A DNA stretch of 64,000 bases from Xenoacremonium recifei (GCA_012184525.1 WOFQ01000035.1:248001-312000); one strand, 5' to 3'; numbered from the stretch's first letter, positions 1 to 13,093 are shown. The notes: generated by a model from the sequence alone, not told the origin. A program made the numbers and translations.

Positions 1-155
1 GTCTCTTCGTTTGAGCTTCATCGCGTCAATTTCGAGCAGTTGCTAGTATACTACTATAAGCCACAGCACCAGCGTGATGGTATATCCGAGACTCGCCAGT
101 GCTATATTTGTCCATCTCGTCTTCCGACAGTACAGTAGCTCCTTCAAGAAACACA

Positions 156-2179
156 ATGACGTCCCCTGCTGCCCAGGAAGCTCTTGAGAAGCTGCAGGGC
201 CTGTTGAGCGGAGAACCTGCCAAAGGGGAAGCTACCGATGCCTATGAATTGATTGACAAGCTTGCGTATACGCTGTCTCGGCTACCGCTAGGCGCTAGGA
301 GACCGTTGAAGATCATTTGCGCAGGGGCAGGGTTCAGTGGACTGGCCCTGTGTCATGAAGTAGAAGTAGGAAATCTTCAAAACATTACTTTGAATGTCTA
401 TGAGAAGAATAGTTCAGTGGGGGGAACCTGGTTTGAGAATCGCTACCCGGGCTGTGCTTGTGGTGAGTTTTATTTCCGATTCAAATAAGGCAAGTAATCA
501 ATTACTGACGGACTCGCAGACATACCAATACACAACTATCAATACTCGTGGGCGCCATATCCCTGGTTCCCCTCATACTATGCCGCCCGGGATGACATAC
601 ACGGATACATAGAAAATGTCGCCGACCAGCATCATTTGAGAAAATACATCAAGACATCTCACAAGGTCCTCGGGGCCACGTGGATCGAGGACCGCCAGAA
701 GTGGCAAGTCCGTATTGTCCAAACAGACGGTCGAGACTTTATCGCAAGCAATCGACACACTCGCGAAGGCGAAGAAGGAGAACCCTGGGTTGAAGAATGC
801 GATGTCTTCATCAATGCCACAGGTTGTTTCAATGATTGGAAGTGGCCGAATATCCCCGGCCGGGAGGAATTTCGTGGCGAATTGCTTCATTCCGCCGTAT
901 GGCCCCGCGAAGTCTCACTCAAAGGGAAGACCGTCGCTTTAATAGGCAATGGCAGCACTGGAGTTCAGATCCTCCCAGCCATACTTGATCAGGTTGAGAA
1001 AGTCTACGTCTTCATCCGCAGTAAGACATGGGTAACGGCCGGGTTTGCTCAGAAGTTTGCGGGTCCAGGTGGTTCAAATTTGTTTTTCTCAGAAGAACAA
1101 AAGAAGTGCTGGTCTGAAAACCCAGACGAGTATTTGACATACCGCAAGGCAGTAGAATCAGAGATCAACTCGAGGTTTCGGCTATATCTTAAGGACTCAA
1201 AAGAACAACAAGAAGCTAGGACCTTCTCTACCGACCAGATGTCAAGCAAGTTAGCTGCGAAACCCGAAATCCTAGACCACCTTCTGCCCGACTTCTCTGT
1301 AGGGTAAGGACCTGACACTCCGATTAAAAATGGTAGCCACTGACGAATCTCACACAGCTGCCGACGTGCCACACCTGGCAACGGATATTTGGAAGCGCTT
1401 TGCTCCGACAAGGTGGAAATAGTATGGGGAGAGATAAGCCACTTTGACGAAAAAGGCCTCGTATCAGCTAGCGGAGTTCATTGCGCTGTTGACACCATAA
1501 TCTGTGCCACTGGCTTCAACATGAGCTTCTCCCCCAGATTCCCCATCATCGGAAGGAATGGTGTCAATCTTCAAAAGAAGTGGGACATCAACCCAGAATG
1601 TTACTTGTCTATCACAGCCGCAGATATGCCGAACTACTTCATGTATCTCGGTCCAGGAAGCCCCCTCGGCCACGGCAGTGTCGTTAGCTCCCTTGAGCGC
1701 ATAACAGAGTACATCGCAAGGTTTATCACTAAACTTCAAACTGAGAATTACAGCTCTGTTACGCCAAAGCCTCATATTCCTCGCGCATATCAACAGCAAG
1801 CTCTCGCATGGCTTCAGAAGACAGCATGGAGCAGCCACTGCGTGAGTACTTACAAGAACGGAAAACTTGATGGCCCAATTATTGCCTTGCACCCAGGCTC
1901 CCGACTGCATTTCTTCCAACTATTGAGTAATCCCAGATGGGAAGACTTTGACTGGCAGAGCTTGTGTCAAGACCCTGACATGGCGTTTGCATGGATGGCA
2001 AATGGATTCATTAGTGATGAGTGTGGTGAGGACAGCGGCAAGGATTTGACGTAAGTCTCTCTGATCCAGTAAATGACATTCAAGATATACTGACATGGTA
2101 TCTCAGATGGTTCTTACCAAGCGTCCCCAAAGACGACTTCATCAAACCTTCATATTGTAATGGAGAGACAGTCGAGTGA
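156..2179 (+). CDS. FAD-dependent monooxygenase (Baeyer-Villiger / flavin-containing type)
   Basis: Predicted 618-residue flavoprotein that would use NADPH and O2 to oxygenate a ketone or similar substrate. Four exons fit: 156-462, 520-1303, 1358-2050 and 2107-2179, with GT..AG introns and the frame kept throughout. The FAD Rossmann motif GAGFSGLA lies near residue 56, followed by the GGTWFENRYPGCACD segment typical of Baeyer-Villiger enzymes. The second, NADPH-binding Rossmann motif is seen as LIGNGSTGVQ. The ATG at 156 is preferred over the in-frame ATG at 99 because it opens a normal family N-terminus. Its substrate cannot be read from sequence. A type-B carboxylesterase and an epoxide hydrolase occur further right in the window. 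The family is certain; Baeyer-Villiger chemistry as opposed to N-oxidation is likely. Confidence 0.9.
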
Positions 2180-2418
2180 TGGCATTTGGCTCCATTACCA
2201 ATGTAGTACCGTTATTGAAGTTCACCGCTACTCCCTGAAGACACGGGATCACTATCCAGGCCGGATAGGATTGCATTTTAAGCAAGGGCTAGCTAGAGAA
2301 TTATAGTGTTCCTTTCGAGAGGTACTCTTCTGACGGAGCTGATGCTGTTTCTTTATTCCAGACTTTTCCGTTTGTAACGCCTGGCAATTCTCCCTATCCG
2401 AGTTATTCCCTAGCTCGC

Positions 2419-4164
2419 CTAGTCTTGGATTACGACAGCAGCCTTTTCCCCGTCCTCAGACGGAATGACTTGCACCGCAACCTGATAAGTCTTGAACTTG
2501 CGGGCAGGAATCTTCTTCTGAAACATATCCTCCAACTCCAAGTAACTCCGTCCCTTCATTTCGGGGAGACAGAAGTAAAAGTATATGCAAAAAAAGACAG
2601 ATGGAGCGAAGAAGACAAAGGCGACCTTTCCACCGAGATCTGCCTGTCCGGGGTTGATCAAGATCGGTAGCACCATACCGACTAGGCAGCTGGCTGCGGT
2701 ATTCGCCATTACATTGAGAGAATAGGTTTTCTGTCGTAGACGTAGAGTTGGAGTTTCTCCGCCCACTGCAAAGGCTGCAGCTCCTATAGTCAGTTGGTAC
2801 TGTCAAAGCATATTAGCAGAAGTTCGTCGGTGAAATTTCCCTTTAACCTACCCCAAAACCCCAAATGGCCATCAGCGCAACCATTGCGTTGAGAGCTTGC
2901 TGGTTACTCAGAGTGCTAATACCACCTAAGACGAGCAATAGAGCAGTCAAAGTGATAGTCCCATATGTAATCATTGGTCGACGACCTAGACGATCGATAA
3001 AGAACCAAGACATAATGTTTCCGACAAGCTGTATAGCATAGGCTCCTTGAGCAACGCCAACGGGATTGTGCACTCCCGCCACGGTGAAAAAGTAGCTATC
3101 AAGAGTTAATTGATGTACAATACGACGAAGAAGAAACAACATACGAAAGATAACCAGCGACAAAGGTTGACCCAATGAATTGCTGGCCCAAGTAGACCAT
3201 TCCCACGATGAAGGTTCGACGACGATTGACGCCCTGAAAACACTCGATGTATGAAGCGCCTTGCTCAGCTATTTCTTTTTCTTTTGCAAGAGTTGCTTCC
3301 AAGACAGCCAAGGTTGTCTCTACCTGAGCATGAGCCCCATGGAACTTGCGTACTGATTTAGCAGCTTCATCGCGGCGTCCCTTCATGAGAAGCCAAGAAG
3401 GCGACTCAGGGAGCAGAAGCAGCCCCAGTACAAACATTGTGACGGGCGGGACCAACTGAGATAGAATTGGCATGCGCCAACCCCAATCGCTATTGATAAA
3501 GGTGCCACCATACGCAATGAGCGCGCACGCCCATTGCCCCAAGACTATCATGGTATTGATGAGAATCAAGCAGAAGCCACGGATTTCATCAGGTGCAATC
3601 TCCGCAACAAATACAGGAGCAAGGGCATGGCCTAACCCAAAGCCGACAGTGCTAATGAGCTTGCCACCAAAGATCATCATTATTGTCTTTGCAAAGGCTT
3701 GAAGAAGAATACCAGCGATGCAGAGGACACAGCCAAGAAGAACAACTTTCTTTCGACCCCAAATGTCCGAGATGAAGCCCGTCGTGAAAGCTGCAAGGAA
3801 AATGCCACTGTATGTGGCGGCATTCAATTTCTGCTGGGTGCTCGAAGGGATTTCACGGCCATTGGGTGAGTCTGTGCCAAACTGATCTAGGAAAGACGGA
3901 ATGGCGAGGATGTTGCCGACAAGCGCGACTTCGAACCCAAAGTTGATGGGCAAGATGAAGATCATTAAGCCTGAGGTTGAGATGTCAATAAACCCATTAC
4001 TTTTGCACTTGTTGCTGACTGGCCGACTTACACCATCCGAGGATTCGCTTGTTATCCCACAACTGGGCCAACCCGCCTAATGGCCGGGAAGGATTGTGTA
4101 ATGCTTCTTGGTCAAGCTCAATGTGGCCATGCTGGGGTTCGACAGACTTGTGATCTGCCGTCAT
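2419..4164 (-). CDS. MFS sugar:H+ symporter (maltose/alpha-glucoside permease type)
   Basis: Predicted 12-helix plasma-membrane sugar importer of 527 residues. Exons on the minus strand are 4164-4032, 3970-3145, 3095-2852 and 2799-2419, and the four join in frame. Sugar-porter marks are visible: DIWGRKK in the loop after helix 2, PESPSWLL before the central loop, DRLGRRP in the second half, and the late PEMKGRSYLELEDMF segment. The charged N-terminus, the TRLR-like loop (TPTLRLRQKTY) and overall form fit fungal alpha-glucoside (Mal11-like) permeases better than hexose carriers, but the substrate is an inference. It is divergent from the Zn2Cys6 regulator starting at 4624, and several CreA-type sites lie between them, which suggests glucose repression. 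Confidence 0.9.
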
Positions 4165-4351
4165 CTTGCGTTGCGTGGTGATAGTGAATAATGATGATAT
4201 ATTTCCTCAAGACTGGCTGGTCCTCATTCAGCCTTGATCGCTGAGGTCTCTTTATATTCCCATCTGCCCTTTAGCTTCCTTTCCCCATAACACTGACCAG
4301 CTGCATTTAGCCGGATGTCATTGAGTAAGTGACAGTGGGTAAGAAAGGGAC

Positions 4352-4379
4352 CTGGAGCTGGGGATGGGGTGATCCGGGG
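4352..4379. promoter_or_regulatory. cluster of CreA-type (SYGGRG) sites
   Basis: Three sequences matching the carbon-repressor consensus SYGGRG lie within 28 bp: CTGGAG at 4352, CTGGGG at 4358 and CCGGGG at 4374. A further CTGGGG is at 4490. They sit in the 459-bp divergent promoter between the sugar permease and the Zn2Cys6 regulator. Two or more close sites are the usual functional arrangement for CreA/Mig1 repression. Binding is inferred from consensus only. Confidence 0.45.
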
Positions 4380-4623
4380 TATGTTGATCGATCATGTGGG
4401 TGGAAAACTCTCAATTCTGAAAGCTTTACCAAAAATCATTGCGTCTCCCCATAATTGCAATGGACAGAGAGGGAAGATTGGGAAGCCAACTGGGGCCGAG
4501 ACTCGGAGTAATTCAAAGCGCTAGGCTATCTGGAGAAACTCGAGTCAGGGAATTTCTTTAGATAAACTCCGACCTCCCGGAGCATCTCTGCCTCTCCACT
4601 ACAACTCCGACAACACGATAGAC

Positions 4624-6443
4624 ATGTCCAAGACGAACATGCGAGCTCCCTTGGCCCGGCAAGCATGTGAACTCTGCAGGCAGCGCAAAGTTCGGTGCGA
4701 TGCTGGGCGCCCAAACTGTGGCGGCTGCATTTTGCTCAAGAAGCCCTGTCACTACAGCGCCCAGCATCGCAAACGCGGCCCCAAACCACGGCATTCCTCA
4801 GTTGCGTCGTCCGGCCATGGCGCGTCATCAAGCAGGGAGGACGATCACCTGTCTCCGGCTTCGGGAATGCCCGCCGAATCATGCTTCTTGTCCTCTCCAG
4901 TTTCGTTTCCGGACACTCAAAGTTATGTGCAAGCTACCTCGCCAGCCATCGGATCTCCCCAGATAGACACCCGTTCGCCTGGCGCTACACTGGGATTTGA
5001 GCCCCGAAATAGAGCTCAGCAAGTACACGACGATCTCAGCGCGGCCCTGAAAGCTCTACCCCAATCTCTTGAGGATATCGTTAACGGATGCGTCGAAAAA
5101 ATTGTTCTTTCTTTCTTTTCAACCATGCCAGTGCTTCATCCACCTACTATCAGACAAAATACTCGCCTCCTACAAGAGTCAGCTCGGGGTTTGTTTGATG
5201 CTGTGAGTAGCAGTGAAACTAGCCCTCCAATCCCATATCCCTCAGGAGATATCATGAGAACTTTTGCACAGCTGACTGCGATCTTTGCTGCTGTCTCCTG
5301 TCGACCCCGCCCCAAGACCCAGGTCGATCATACAGAGGCCTTGAGCCTTGCCTTTCTGACCGCTAGCCGTGGTATGATGGCCTGCTGTGAGGATTGGGAC
5401 ATAGCTTATCCTGACTCAAGTTCCCTCATCACCAGGATTTGCCAGTCAACTGCCTTTCATCACCTTGGAAAGACGCGCGCATCGTGGCTCGTTATGGGAC
5501 AAGCTTTCCGTCTTGCCATTGACATGCGACTTTATGATGAGGCCTCTTATCAAGGCCTAGATACTCTGGAAGCGACGTTGAGGAGGAACATCTTTCGAGC
5601 GCTATGTACAACCGAGATGTCCGCATCGGTGCTTAACAATAAGCCCTTATCGTTCCACGAGATTCTTTGGGATGATTTCGAGACAGCATCGAAAGACACT
5701 GAAAATGAATTTTGCTTGTTAGCAAGCGAAGAAAGCCTGTTTGAGCCTCCATACGAAAAGAACCTAAATGAAGGATTCCATTTGATTCACAGACTCTGGA
5801 AAACAGCGACGAATATCCTCTACGACATGAGAATGATGTCTCATGCGAATGGGGGCATATTTGCGGATCAATCCCTGTCGGATCATGGCCGACAAAGGAT
5901 AATGAGCATGTATATGACATTTTGTGGCCTGCTCGACTTACTTCCGCCATGGCTTCGTGATCCCGCAAGCTATGTCACAACATGTGAAGCCGCCACAACC
6001 TTCCAGCGCCGCACGTTCTGGAATCAAAGAGTCGATATTATCGTCACCTTCCATTGCCTGCGACTTAATCTACTCCAGAGTGCGTCACAGAAAGGCCTCT
6101 GCGCACTGCTGGGCCTGACAAGCAACCTAGATATGCTTGCTCTGCGCAGAATTGAAATTACACATGATCTGACCTCCTTCGTTACGAGTGCACCTTTTGA
6201 AGCCTTACAATCGAATGGAGAACCACTGGTAAGTCTTTCTCCGATCTTTGCCGACTCTGAGGTCTGATGATAAGTTAGGTTGAGAAACTCCGCCAAGTCG
6301 GAGTCAGTCTCCTGGAGATCACTCACCAGAATGAGAACGAGACCATCTCTGGCCGAGCACGCGCGCTTCTATCCACTATTCTGGACGTCATCGCGAGGCT
6401 AGACTCTCGGGTGTCTGATGAGCTTGTCAGGGCCCAGCAGTAG
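4624..6443 (+). CDS. Zn2Cys6 transcription factor
   Basis: Nuclear regulator of about 590 residues. The zinc cluster occupies residues 17-43: ACELCRQRKVRC, then six-residue and two-residue Cys spacings ending in KKPCHY. A basic linker (KRGPKPR) follows. The middle region has the fungal-specific transcription factor domain, including the block around RLAIDMRLYDEAS and RRNIFRALCTTE. An intron at 6229-6278 must be removed; the second exon then adds about 54 residues and ends at TAG 6441-6443. Without splicing the frame would end at 6267. It is divergent from the sugar permease and upstream of the co-oriented GH43 gene, so it is a candidate regulator of either. Targets are not shown by sequence. 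Confidence 0.9.
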
Positions 6444-6701
6444 CCTTTGGGGCGCTGATGTTTCCGAGCCTCGGATATGAGCCTAAATGCGTATTTGTCC
6501 GCGGAGTATTTTTTAGCTCCCAACCTGATCGTCTCCGGCCGACCCATTCAATGGGGTTCTCCGATTCTGGTACGTCCCGCCGTCAAGGGCTTTGCCTTTT
6601 CTTTTGGGGGTTCCGGCCGTCACTCTTTGAGCCCTTCATAAACTACGGAGGGATAGCACGATCCAGCTGATCCCGGTCATAACACACACTCTGTCCAAAG
6701 C

Positions 6702-8371
6702 ATGTCTCTTGCAATGAAAACGGCCCAATATACGAACCCGGCAGTTCCCGGTTTCTCTCCCGACCCTTCAATTGTTTTTGTTGATGGCATCTTTTATCTG
6801 AGTACTTCCTCATTCCATATTTTTCCTGGTCTTCCGATATATGCATCTCGAGACTTAAAGTCATGGATTCAAATTGGTGCGTTCTGATCATCCTTGAAGT
6901 GAGAAGTTTGATTGACTAATGCACACCAGGGAATGCCATCAACCGCCCAGAGCAATTGTCCCTCAACAGGGCGACCATGATGAAAGTGCCTCTAGATACC
7001 GGGCACTTTATGGTGGGCGCAGGTGGTCTTTTTGCACCGACTATTCGCTATCACAGTGGCAAATTTTATATCATTTGCACAAATTGTGCAGAGGTAAATG
7101 GCTCTCTGGAGCTTCAAAACTTCATTGTCTCAAGCACGGATATTTGGGCAGGGGATTGGAGCGATCTGGTCAATGTCGATTTTAACGGTATCGACCCAAG
7201 CCTATTCTTTGAAGACGATGGTCGAGTCTATTTCCAAGGCTGCTACACCATTAATCGCATGAAGCAGCCAAGCTGTACGATTAAGCAATTCGAAATTGAT
7301 GTCCAGACTGGTGAGCATTTGTCTGACGAGCGAGAGATTTGGGGAGGCCACGCGCGATACGATACTGAAGGACCGCACATTTACAAGGTTGGTAAATGGT
7401 ATTACCTTTTAGTCGCAGAGGGTGGCACCTTCGAGCACCATATGCTCTGTATATCTAGGGCTGAAAGCATATGGGGCCCTTACGAGGATTTCCAAGGCAA
7501 TCCGATCTTGACGGCTGATGGAACAGACGAGTACATTCAAAATCTTGGACACGGTGAACTATTCCAAGATGGACAGGGAAAATGGTGGGCAGTTGGTTTA
7601 GGTGTTCGGAATGAGAACGAGGGCGAGCCCTTGGGAAAAGGCAATTTCGTTGCTCCGTTGGGAAGAGAGACTTTCCTAACATCCGTTGAATGGCCTGAAG
7701 ATGGCTGGCCTAGAGTTTTACAGCCTCAGATGAAGTTTGTGGCGAAAGCCATTGAGATCCCAGCTGGGGTTCCAGATTTTGTTGTTTCTCAAAAAGTCGG
7801 CAACGTTCACATCCGAACGCCGGACTTGTCAAAGTATTCCATTTCCGAGGATGAAGCCGAACCACTGATACTGTACCCAAGCAACAGCAATCTCTCCACG
7901 CCTACCAGAACATCAACTTTCGTGGGCCGCCGGCAACGATCCATGAATGCAGTTGCGACTGCCTCTCTCGACATTTCGAAAATGCCTTTGGGTGTTGTAG
8001 CAGGGCTGGCGCTATACAAAGATCATCTCAGACACATTTCTATAAGTTACGACTCTGAAACACGAAAGGTTTCCTGCCACGCAGTCACCCTGGAAATGCA
8101 TGACATACTACTCGGCCAGGTATCTGTCTATCCTCAAAGGCAGCAAATCAAGTTCAAGGTTGAATCGAATTCGAATAAACTGGCCTTCTCTGTTGTGGCG
8201 TCCAACATCGAAGAATGGACCGAGATCGGGTCTTTGGAAACCTGGAAGATAGCAGCTCGGGAAATGACGGGACCAATTATGGGAATATTTGCGTTTAGTA
8301 CTTCTGAAGGAAGTGACATTGAACCTGTCAAGTTTTCTGGTTTCCATGTATCAGATACCAGAACTATGTAA
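6702..8371 (+). CDS. GH43 glycoside hydrolase (beta-xylosidase / alpha-L-arabinofuranosidase), cytosolic
   Basis: Predicted 538-residue inverting glycosidase removing xylose or arabinose from oligosaccharides. Two exons, 6702-6876 and 6930-8371. The five-bladed propeller residues are visible: general base Asp21 in FSPDPSI, the pKa-tuning Asp in NGIDPSLFF, and the general acid Glu in DTEGPHIYK. A C-terminal beta-sandwich of the GH43 xylosidase type follows from about residue 340. The N-terminus (MSLAMKTAQYTNPAVPG) starts the catalytic fold at once and has no signal peptide, so the enzyme should act inside the cell on imported oligosaccharides. It lies between a Zn2Cys6 gene and a nitrilase. 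Xylosidase versus arabinofuranosidase cannot be decided by eye. Confidence 0.92.
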
Positions 8372-8542
8372 TGTAGTATGAAGATGAGTAGTGCATGTTC
8401 GTTGTGTTGATAATAACAGAGGGTCTAACAATGCACAAATGTGCCGTTAAGTAAATTCTGTAATAGATTTATGATAAGAAGACCATTGGAACAAGGGGAG
8501 ACATCATAGAGCGACGCTAATATATTGATGACCTGCCATAAT

Positions 8543-9604
8543 TTACAGATCATTAGCAAAAAATACAGGATCCGCCGTGTTACGGTTAACCCGAAGGCTC
8601 AACTGGTCCGGGCGAGCATAGTGCCCGACAATATCGAGATTCTGCTTTGCCTTGACCTTTTCGTTCAGGTCAACGTCGGCATAAAGGATTCCCTCCTCGT
8701 GAGGTTGCAAGGGTTTCACCAGCTCCTCTCCAAAAGGAGAAAAGATCATACTGAAACCACCACCCGAGTTCTTTGTATACTCATAGCCCTCTACATTGGC
8801 TTTCTTCTGGTTCTCGACCGTCATAATCTGGCTCGAGAGGATAACATAGCAAGCCCCTTCCATGGATACCACATGGGAAAAGGCCTTGCAACACTCTGGT
8901 GTAATGTGATATGGCCATCCGGGGACATGTCGTGGGAAGATGGAAGGCCAACTCGAGACGTGGATATCAACGTCTTGCGAGTACTCGTAGTATCGAAGGA
9001 GGGGTTGGGTGTGCTCCCAGCAGTTGAGTCCCGCAACATTGCCGAACTTGGTAGCTACAACGTTGTTGAGCGAGTCGCCTTGTCCATCGCCGTAGATAGC
9101 TCGCTCAACGTGGGTGGGCTTGATCTTGCGGCGATGATGGACAATTGTACCAGTTTCATCAATGAAGGACTACGTTAAGTAAGCTTTCGATCTCAATTAG
9201 TTCAAGAATTTGACTGACTTGAGCAATGTAGAGTGTTCCCTTGTACCTCTCACTGTATCCCAAGACACAGAAAACGCCCGCCTCGCGAACGGCAGCACGT
9301 ATCTGGTCCATCTCATCAGACTCTTTGGCAAGAGAGTTTCTGAAGTACTCATTCATATACTCTGCATTATCGGTGGGGGAATTTGCCCAGATGCTCCTAA
9401 CCCTGAATGAGTTCATCCTTACTTTCATGCACGTGTGATTGCCTACCACGGGTAACCGGGAATGAAAACCTCGGGAAAACCAATGACGTTTGCGCCATTC
9501 TGCGCCGCCTCCTGAATCAACGAGATAGATTTGTCAACACCTCCTTGGAGGTCGTTCCAAACTGGCTCAGCCTGGATTGCGGCAACCTTCACTGTATTGG
9601 ACAT
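8543..9604 (-). CDS. nitrilase (carbon-nitrogen hydrolase)
   Basis: Predicted 322-residue cytosolic enzyme converting a nitrile to the acid and ammonia. Exons are 9604-9447, 9402-9219 and 9169-8543. The Glu-Lys-Cys triad is clear: Glu in [11 protein letters not shown], Lys in [13 protein letters not shown], and the nucleophile Cys in [14 protein letters not shown]. The last motif is that of true nitrilases and cyanide hydratases, not amidases. Length fits the family, slightly short at the C-terminus. The second intron has a GTCAGT donor. It shares a divergent promoter with the sugar transporter starting at 10232. With the amidase at 17.5-19.3 kb and the ureidoglycolate-lyase-like gene at 21.5 kb, it suggests organic nitrogen scavenging. 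Confidence 0.92.
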
Positions 9605-9825
9605 TTTCACGATCGAGGACACTGGCTGGAAATTTGATATGCTCTTTAATTCAATTTGGGATCTATGAACTGTTCAAAACCCATCGACACCTTTATAGTC
9701 AAACGAGCATTTGAACTGCCGTGAGGGGTCGAAGGCGATCTGCAATCCGGAAATTTATTTACCGATAAGTCGAGGTTCAGCCTATATCACATGGCTTATC
9801 CGGGTTCCAGCTTTCCGAATCTATC

Positions 9826-9842
9826 CGGATATCAAGTTACCG
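9826..9842. promoter_or_regulatory. CGG-N11-CCG site in divergent promoter
   Basis: A CGG triplet at 9826 and a CCG at 9840 are separated by 11 bases, the spacing used by Gal4-type dimers. It lies in the 627-bp divergent region (9605-10231) between the nitrilase and a sugar transporter. Single sites of this form are expected by chance, so the evidence is weak. Nothing else clear is seen in this intergenic stretch apart from an A-rich TATA-like run near 10125. Confidence 0.25.
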
Positions 9843-10231
9843 GAACATTACTAGTCTAGTCTGGCGCTGTTTGCTTTTATGGTGTTGAAAGTGTCGACAT
9901 CGCCAGCCAATAAGATTCTTAGCGCGTCAGCCGCTTGGACGGAAGTATCACACTATTTACTCGCTATGCATGCAAGTGCGATATCAATATCACGACGTCC
10001 AGAGAAGTTTGCTGTCGAGAGTAGGAATTTGTCGGTCGATCAAGATAGAACATCAAGATAGACTTATCTCGTGCTTGATCGACATTTTGGCACAACGAAT
10101 GCCGTTTTTTCGCGTTCAAAAAAAGTATAAGAACACACACAAGTCTTCCTGTATGTCGAAATGAAGACAACCTACTTACACGACACGGCCTTTCTCACAT
10201 GCACTTGAAATAACATCCTTCCTCTACAAAT

Positions 10232-12269
10232 ATGGCCAAATTACAATTTTCCTGGCCAAACTTGGCAGTAAGGACGTCCCAGATCCATAAACGCCCAAGT
10301 TGCATTTTCTCTAACCAGTTCAACGCTAGATTGTCTTCTCCCTTTGCCTGGGAAGCATTTCCTATGGCTATGACTTCAGTGTCATTTCTACTACTGTTGG
10401 ACAGCCGACATGGTATGCTTACATGGGCCTCACAACGGACTCCACGCAAGCCTCTCTGTATGCCTACAGTAATCATATGATTGGCACTGTCTTTGGTTTG
10501 TTCTCTGCAGGTGCCATCTTTGGAGCCTTGTTCGTTGGATGGGTCTGCGACGCCTATGGACGTCAGAAGTCGCTTATTATTGCTGCCTTCATCAACCTGA
10601 TTGGCGGTGGCATGCAGACGGGCTCCGTGCATATTGGAATGTTCATTGCAGCCAGATTTGTCACAGGATTTTCGGCTGGTAAGTATCACGGCTAAGTTTG
10701 ACGAAGCTTTGCAATGGAAGATTTGGCTGACTATGTCTAGCTATGTTTGTCACCTTGGTTCCCATTTACATTGCGGAGGTTGCGCCCCCAGCTACACGCG
10801 GACTGCTCGTTGGTCAACACGGTATGTATCACCAAGTCATCCAACAGGCCTCTCTAACTTCTCAGGTGGATTCTTCCTCACTGGATATGTCCTTGCCGCC
10901 TGGGTTGGTGTTGGGAGCTTCTATTTTTCCAACGCCCAGATGAATTGGCGATTCCCCCTGTCCTTGCAGATTCTTTGGCCATTGCTTCTCTTGGGCTCTG
11001 TGTCTTGGCTCCCAGAGTCTCCACGTTGGTGTAAGTCCACTAGCGATTATGACATTGGCGATTTCAACTGACATTTAGTAAAGTGGTCAGTAAGGGCCGA
11101 AACGAGGAAGCGTGGAATGTTCTTTCCAAGCTTCACTTTGATCCTAACGACCACGACCAATTGTTTGCCCGCGAAGAATTCTATCAGATCACCTCGCAAC
11201 ATACAGCTGACAGAGCTGCTTATGGAGAAGTAGGCTTTCGAGACCTATTCACCAAGCCCCATTTCAGAAAAAGGATGCTCATCGGAACACTTGTCATGTG
11301 GGCATCGCAGGCCAACGGAGCTATTGTCATCTACAGTGAGATTTATTTGGGAGTAAAAATCAGCAGCTAGCTAACATTAGCTCTAGGCAACATTGTCGGC
11401 TTGGTCACGGGTCTTGGTTTCAGTACCAGCGATTCTCTCCTTCTTTCAGCTGGTTGGATTACCTGGGCGTGCGTTGGTAATTTTACAAACGCTTGGTTCC
11501 TCGATCGTCTAGGCCGCGTCCGCAGCCTTCGTAAGTACCATTGACATTCTACGCTATTTGAATTAACATTGAATTCCTCAGTTATCGGTATTAGTGGCTG
11601 CATCGTCTTCGTCATTATCGAGGCAGCCATTGTCAAGAACTACGGTTCATCATCCAATAAGGCGGCGCTAGCAGCTGGTGTAGCGATGCTTTTTGGCTTT
11701 ATTACATTGTAAGATGTCCCGAGATCGATCAATATCTAGAGACTAAATAAGCCTTCAGTTACGGTGGTTTCGTTGATACTACCATATATGTTTACTGCTC
11801 CGAGATCTTTCCCACCCATATCCGCGCCAAAGGAATGGGTTGGTGCCTCGCCGTCTTTTTCCTCTCAACCCTCCCATTCCTCGAGTCTTCCGCAACGGGG
11901 TTTGCTACAATTGGATGGAAGTATTACTTACTTTTCATCATCCTGCCGGCGATCAACGTGGTTCTCCTAGCGTTGTTTTGTCCCGATGTAAGTTTTCTAG
12001 CCTACTCGCTATGGAAGCCGGGAAGCCACAAGCGTGGCCTCAAAATCGGAAATGCTCTAACATCTTTTCTATAGACTAAAGGACTTTCTCTAGAAGAGAT
12101 TAACGGCCTTTTCAACGACCAGGTTGCGGTTCAGCTCACTCATCTCACCGAAGAAGAGAAGAATGCTTTAGAGGCTCGCATGCTACAGAACAGTGTCATA
12201 GAGGGAACTGAGACAGTGAAAGCCAATAGCGAGTCAGATGAGCCGGAGAAAAAAATCCCACCTGTGTGA
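10232..12269 (+). CDS. MFS sugar transporter
   Basis: Predicted 12-helix sugar:proton symporter. The first exon is tiny (12 codons, 10232-10267); the acceptor at 10329 is forced because the continuing frame carries a TAG just before it. At least seven further introns fit, interrupting after FVTGFSAG, VGQHG, PESPRW, GAIVIY, GRVRSL, FGFITL and ALFCPD. Family marks: DAYGRQKS after helix 2, AEVAPPATRG after helix 4, WLPESPRWLVSKGR before the central loop, FLDRLGRVR in the second half, and a late TKGLSLEEI segment. The acidic C-terminal tail ends at TGA 12267-12269. It resembles fungal hexose/quinate-type porters; the substrate is unknown. It is divergent from the nitrilase. Confidence 0.88.
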
Positions 12270-13093
12270 GCGAGTGGCGTCTCCTTCATGCTTCTCGGCC
12301 CGGCACGACAACTCATCGAATGGGTCTGCACTAGCTGTCCTGGGACGTTAGATAGGACAGCCAATGGGCTTAGAGCAGTGGACAGAGAGAAGCAGGAAGG
12401 GTCAATGTGCGACTTGTGGGATATATAATGATGATTGGGCGAGCAATTCATCATTATTCAGGGGGTTACTCAAGGGAGTATATGATTCAAGGCGAGTGAT
12501 GATAGGATCTAAGAAGCCGAGGATGTGCAGTATTCTACGGAGTAGGCTCTTTTTGGTGGGTACCTTGGATCTGAGAGATTGTTTCGTAGTTGTTGGATAG
12601 ATCTGGCTGGGTGTTCCATATTTGGTAGTTATAGGCACTTCTCAATACCCCGCACGGAGAGAATTAAAGAGAAATAAGAGATCCATATTTTATATTACAT
12701 CCTGCTTCGAGGTATTCTGAGCTCGGTCCTTCCATCTGTCTGGGAATAGCCGCGAGAGACCTTGTATTGTCCAACTGGGTAATACGAGTCTCGAATTTCC
12801 CGATTCATTTGGGAAAGTCTAAGCATCACAGGAAATAAGCGAGAGGAATTAAAAACCTGTATGTGGTAAAAAATTTCCCAGATCCCTGTTGATAGGCGTC
12901 TTAGTTGCATTTCCCCGCCTTCTAACCCCGGAAATGTAGAGATCCTAGGGTATTTCTGGCTAGCTTTCTGGGGCACGTTTTCCTGTGATTCCGAAGAAGT
13001 GCTCGTATAAATCTCTGATGATTTGTCTCAGAACCCAACCAGAAAGAACATGTGTATATATACTATTATTGGTTGTGGTCCGAAGATATCATA
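12270..13093. other. intergenic, no gene seen
   Basis: 824 bases between the sugar transporter and the esterase. Short ORFs here have no family features and no plausible splicing. A TATA-like run (TGTATATATACTA) at about 13051-13063 lies just upstream of the esterase start and may be its core promoter. Confidence 0.5.

Noticed and set aside
8525..9178. 217-codon plus-strand ORF
   Set aside because: It is the antisense of the nitrilase exon 3 region; the minus-strand frame carries the Glu-Lys-Cys nitrilase motifs, the plus-strand one has no family features.
10195..10689. 164-codon minus-strand ORF overlapping the sugar transporter
   Set aside because: The plus strand here encodes clear sugar-porter motifs; the reverse frame has none and no plausible start context.
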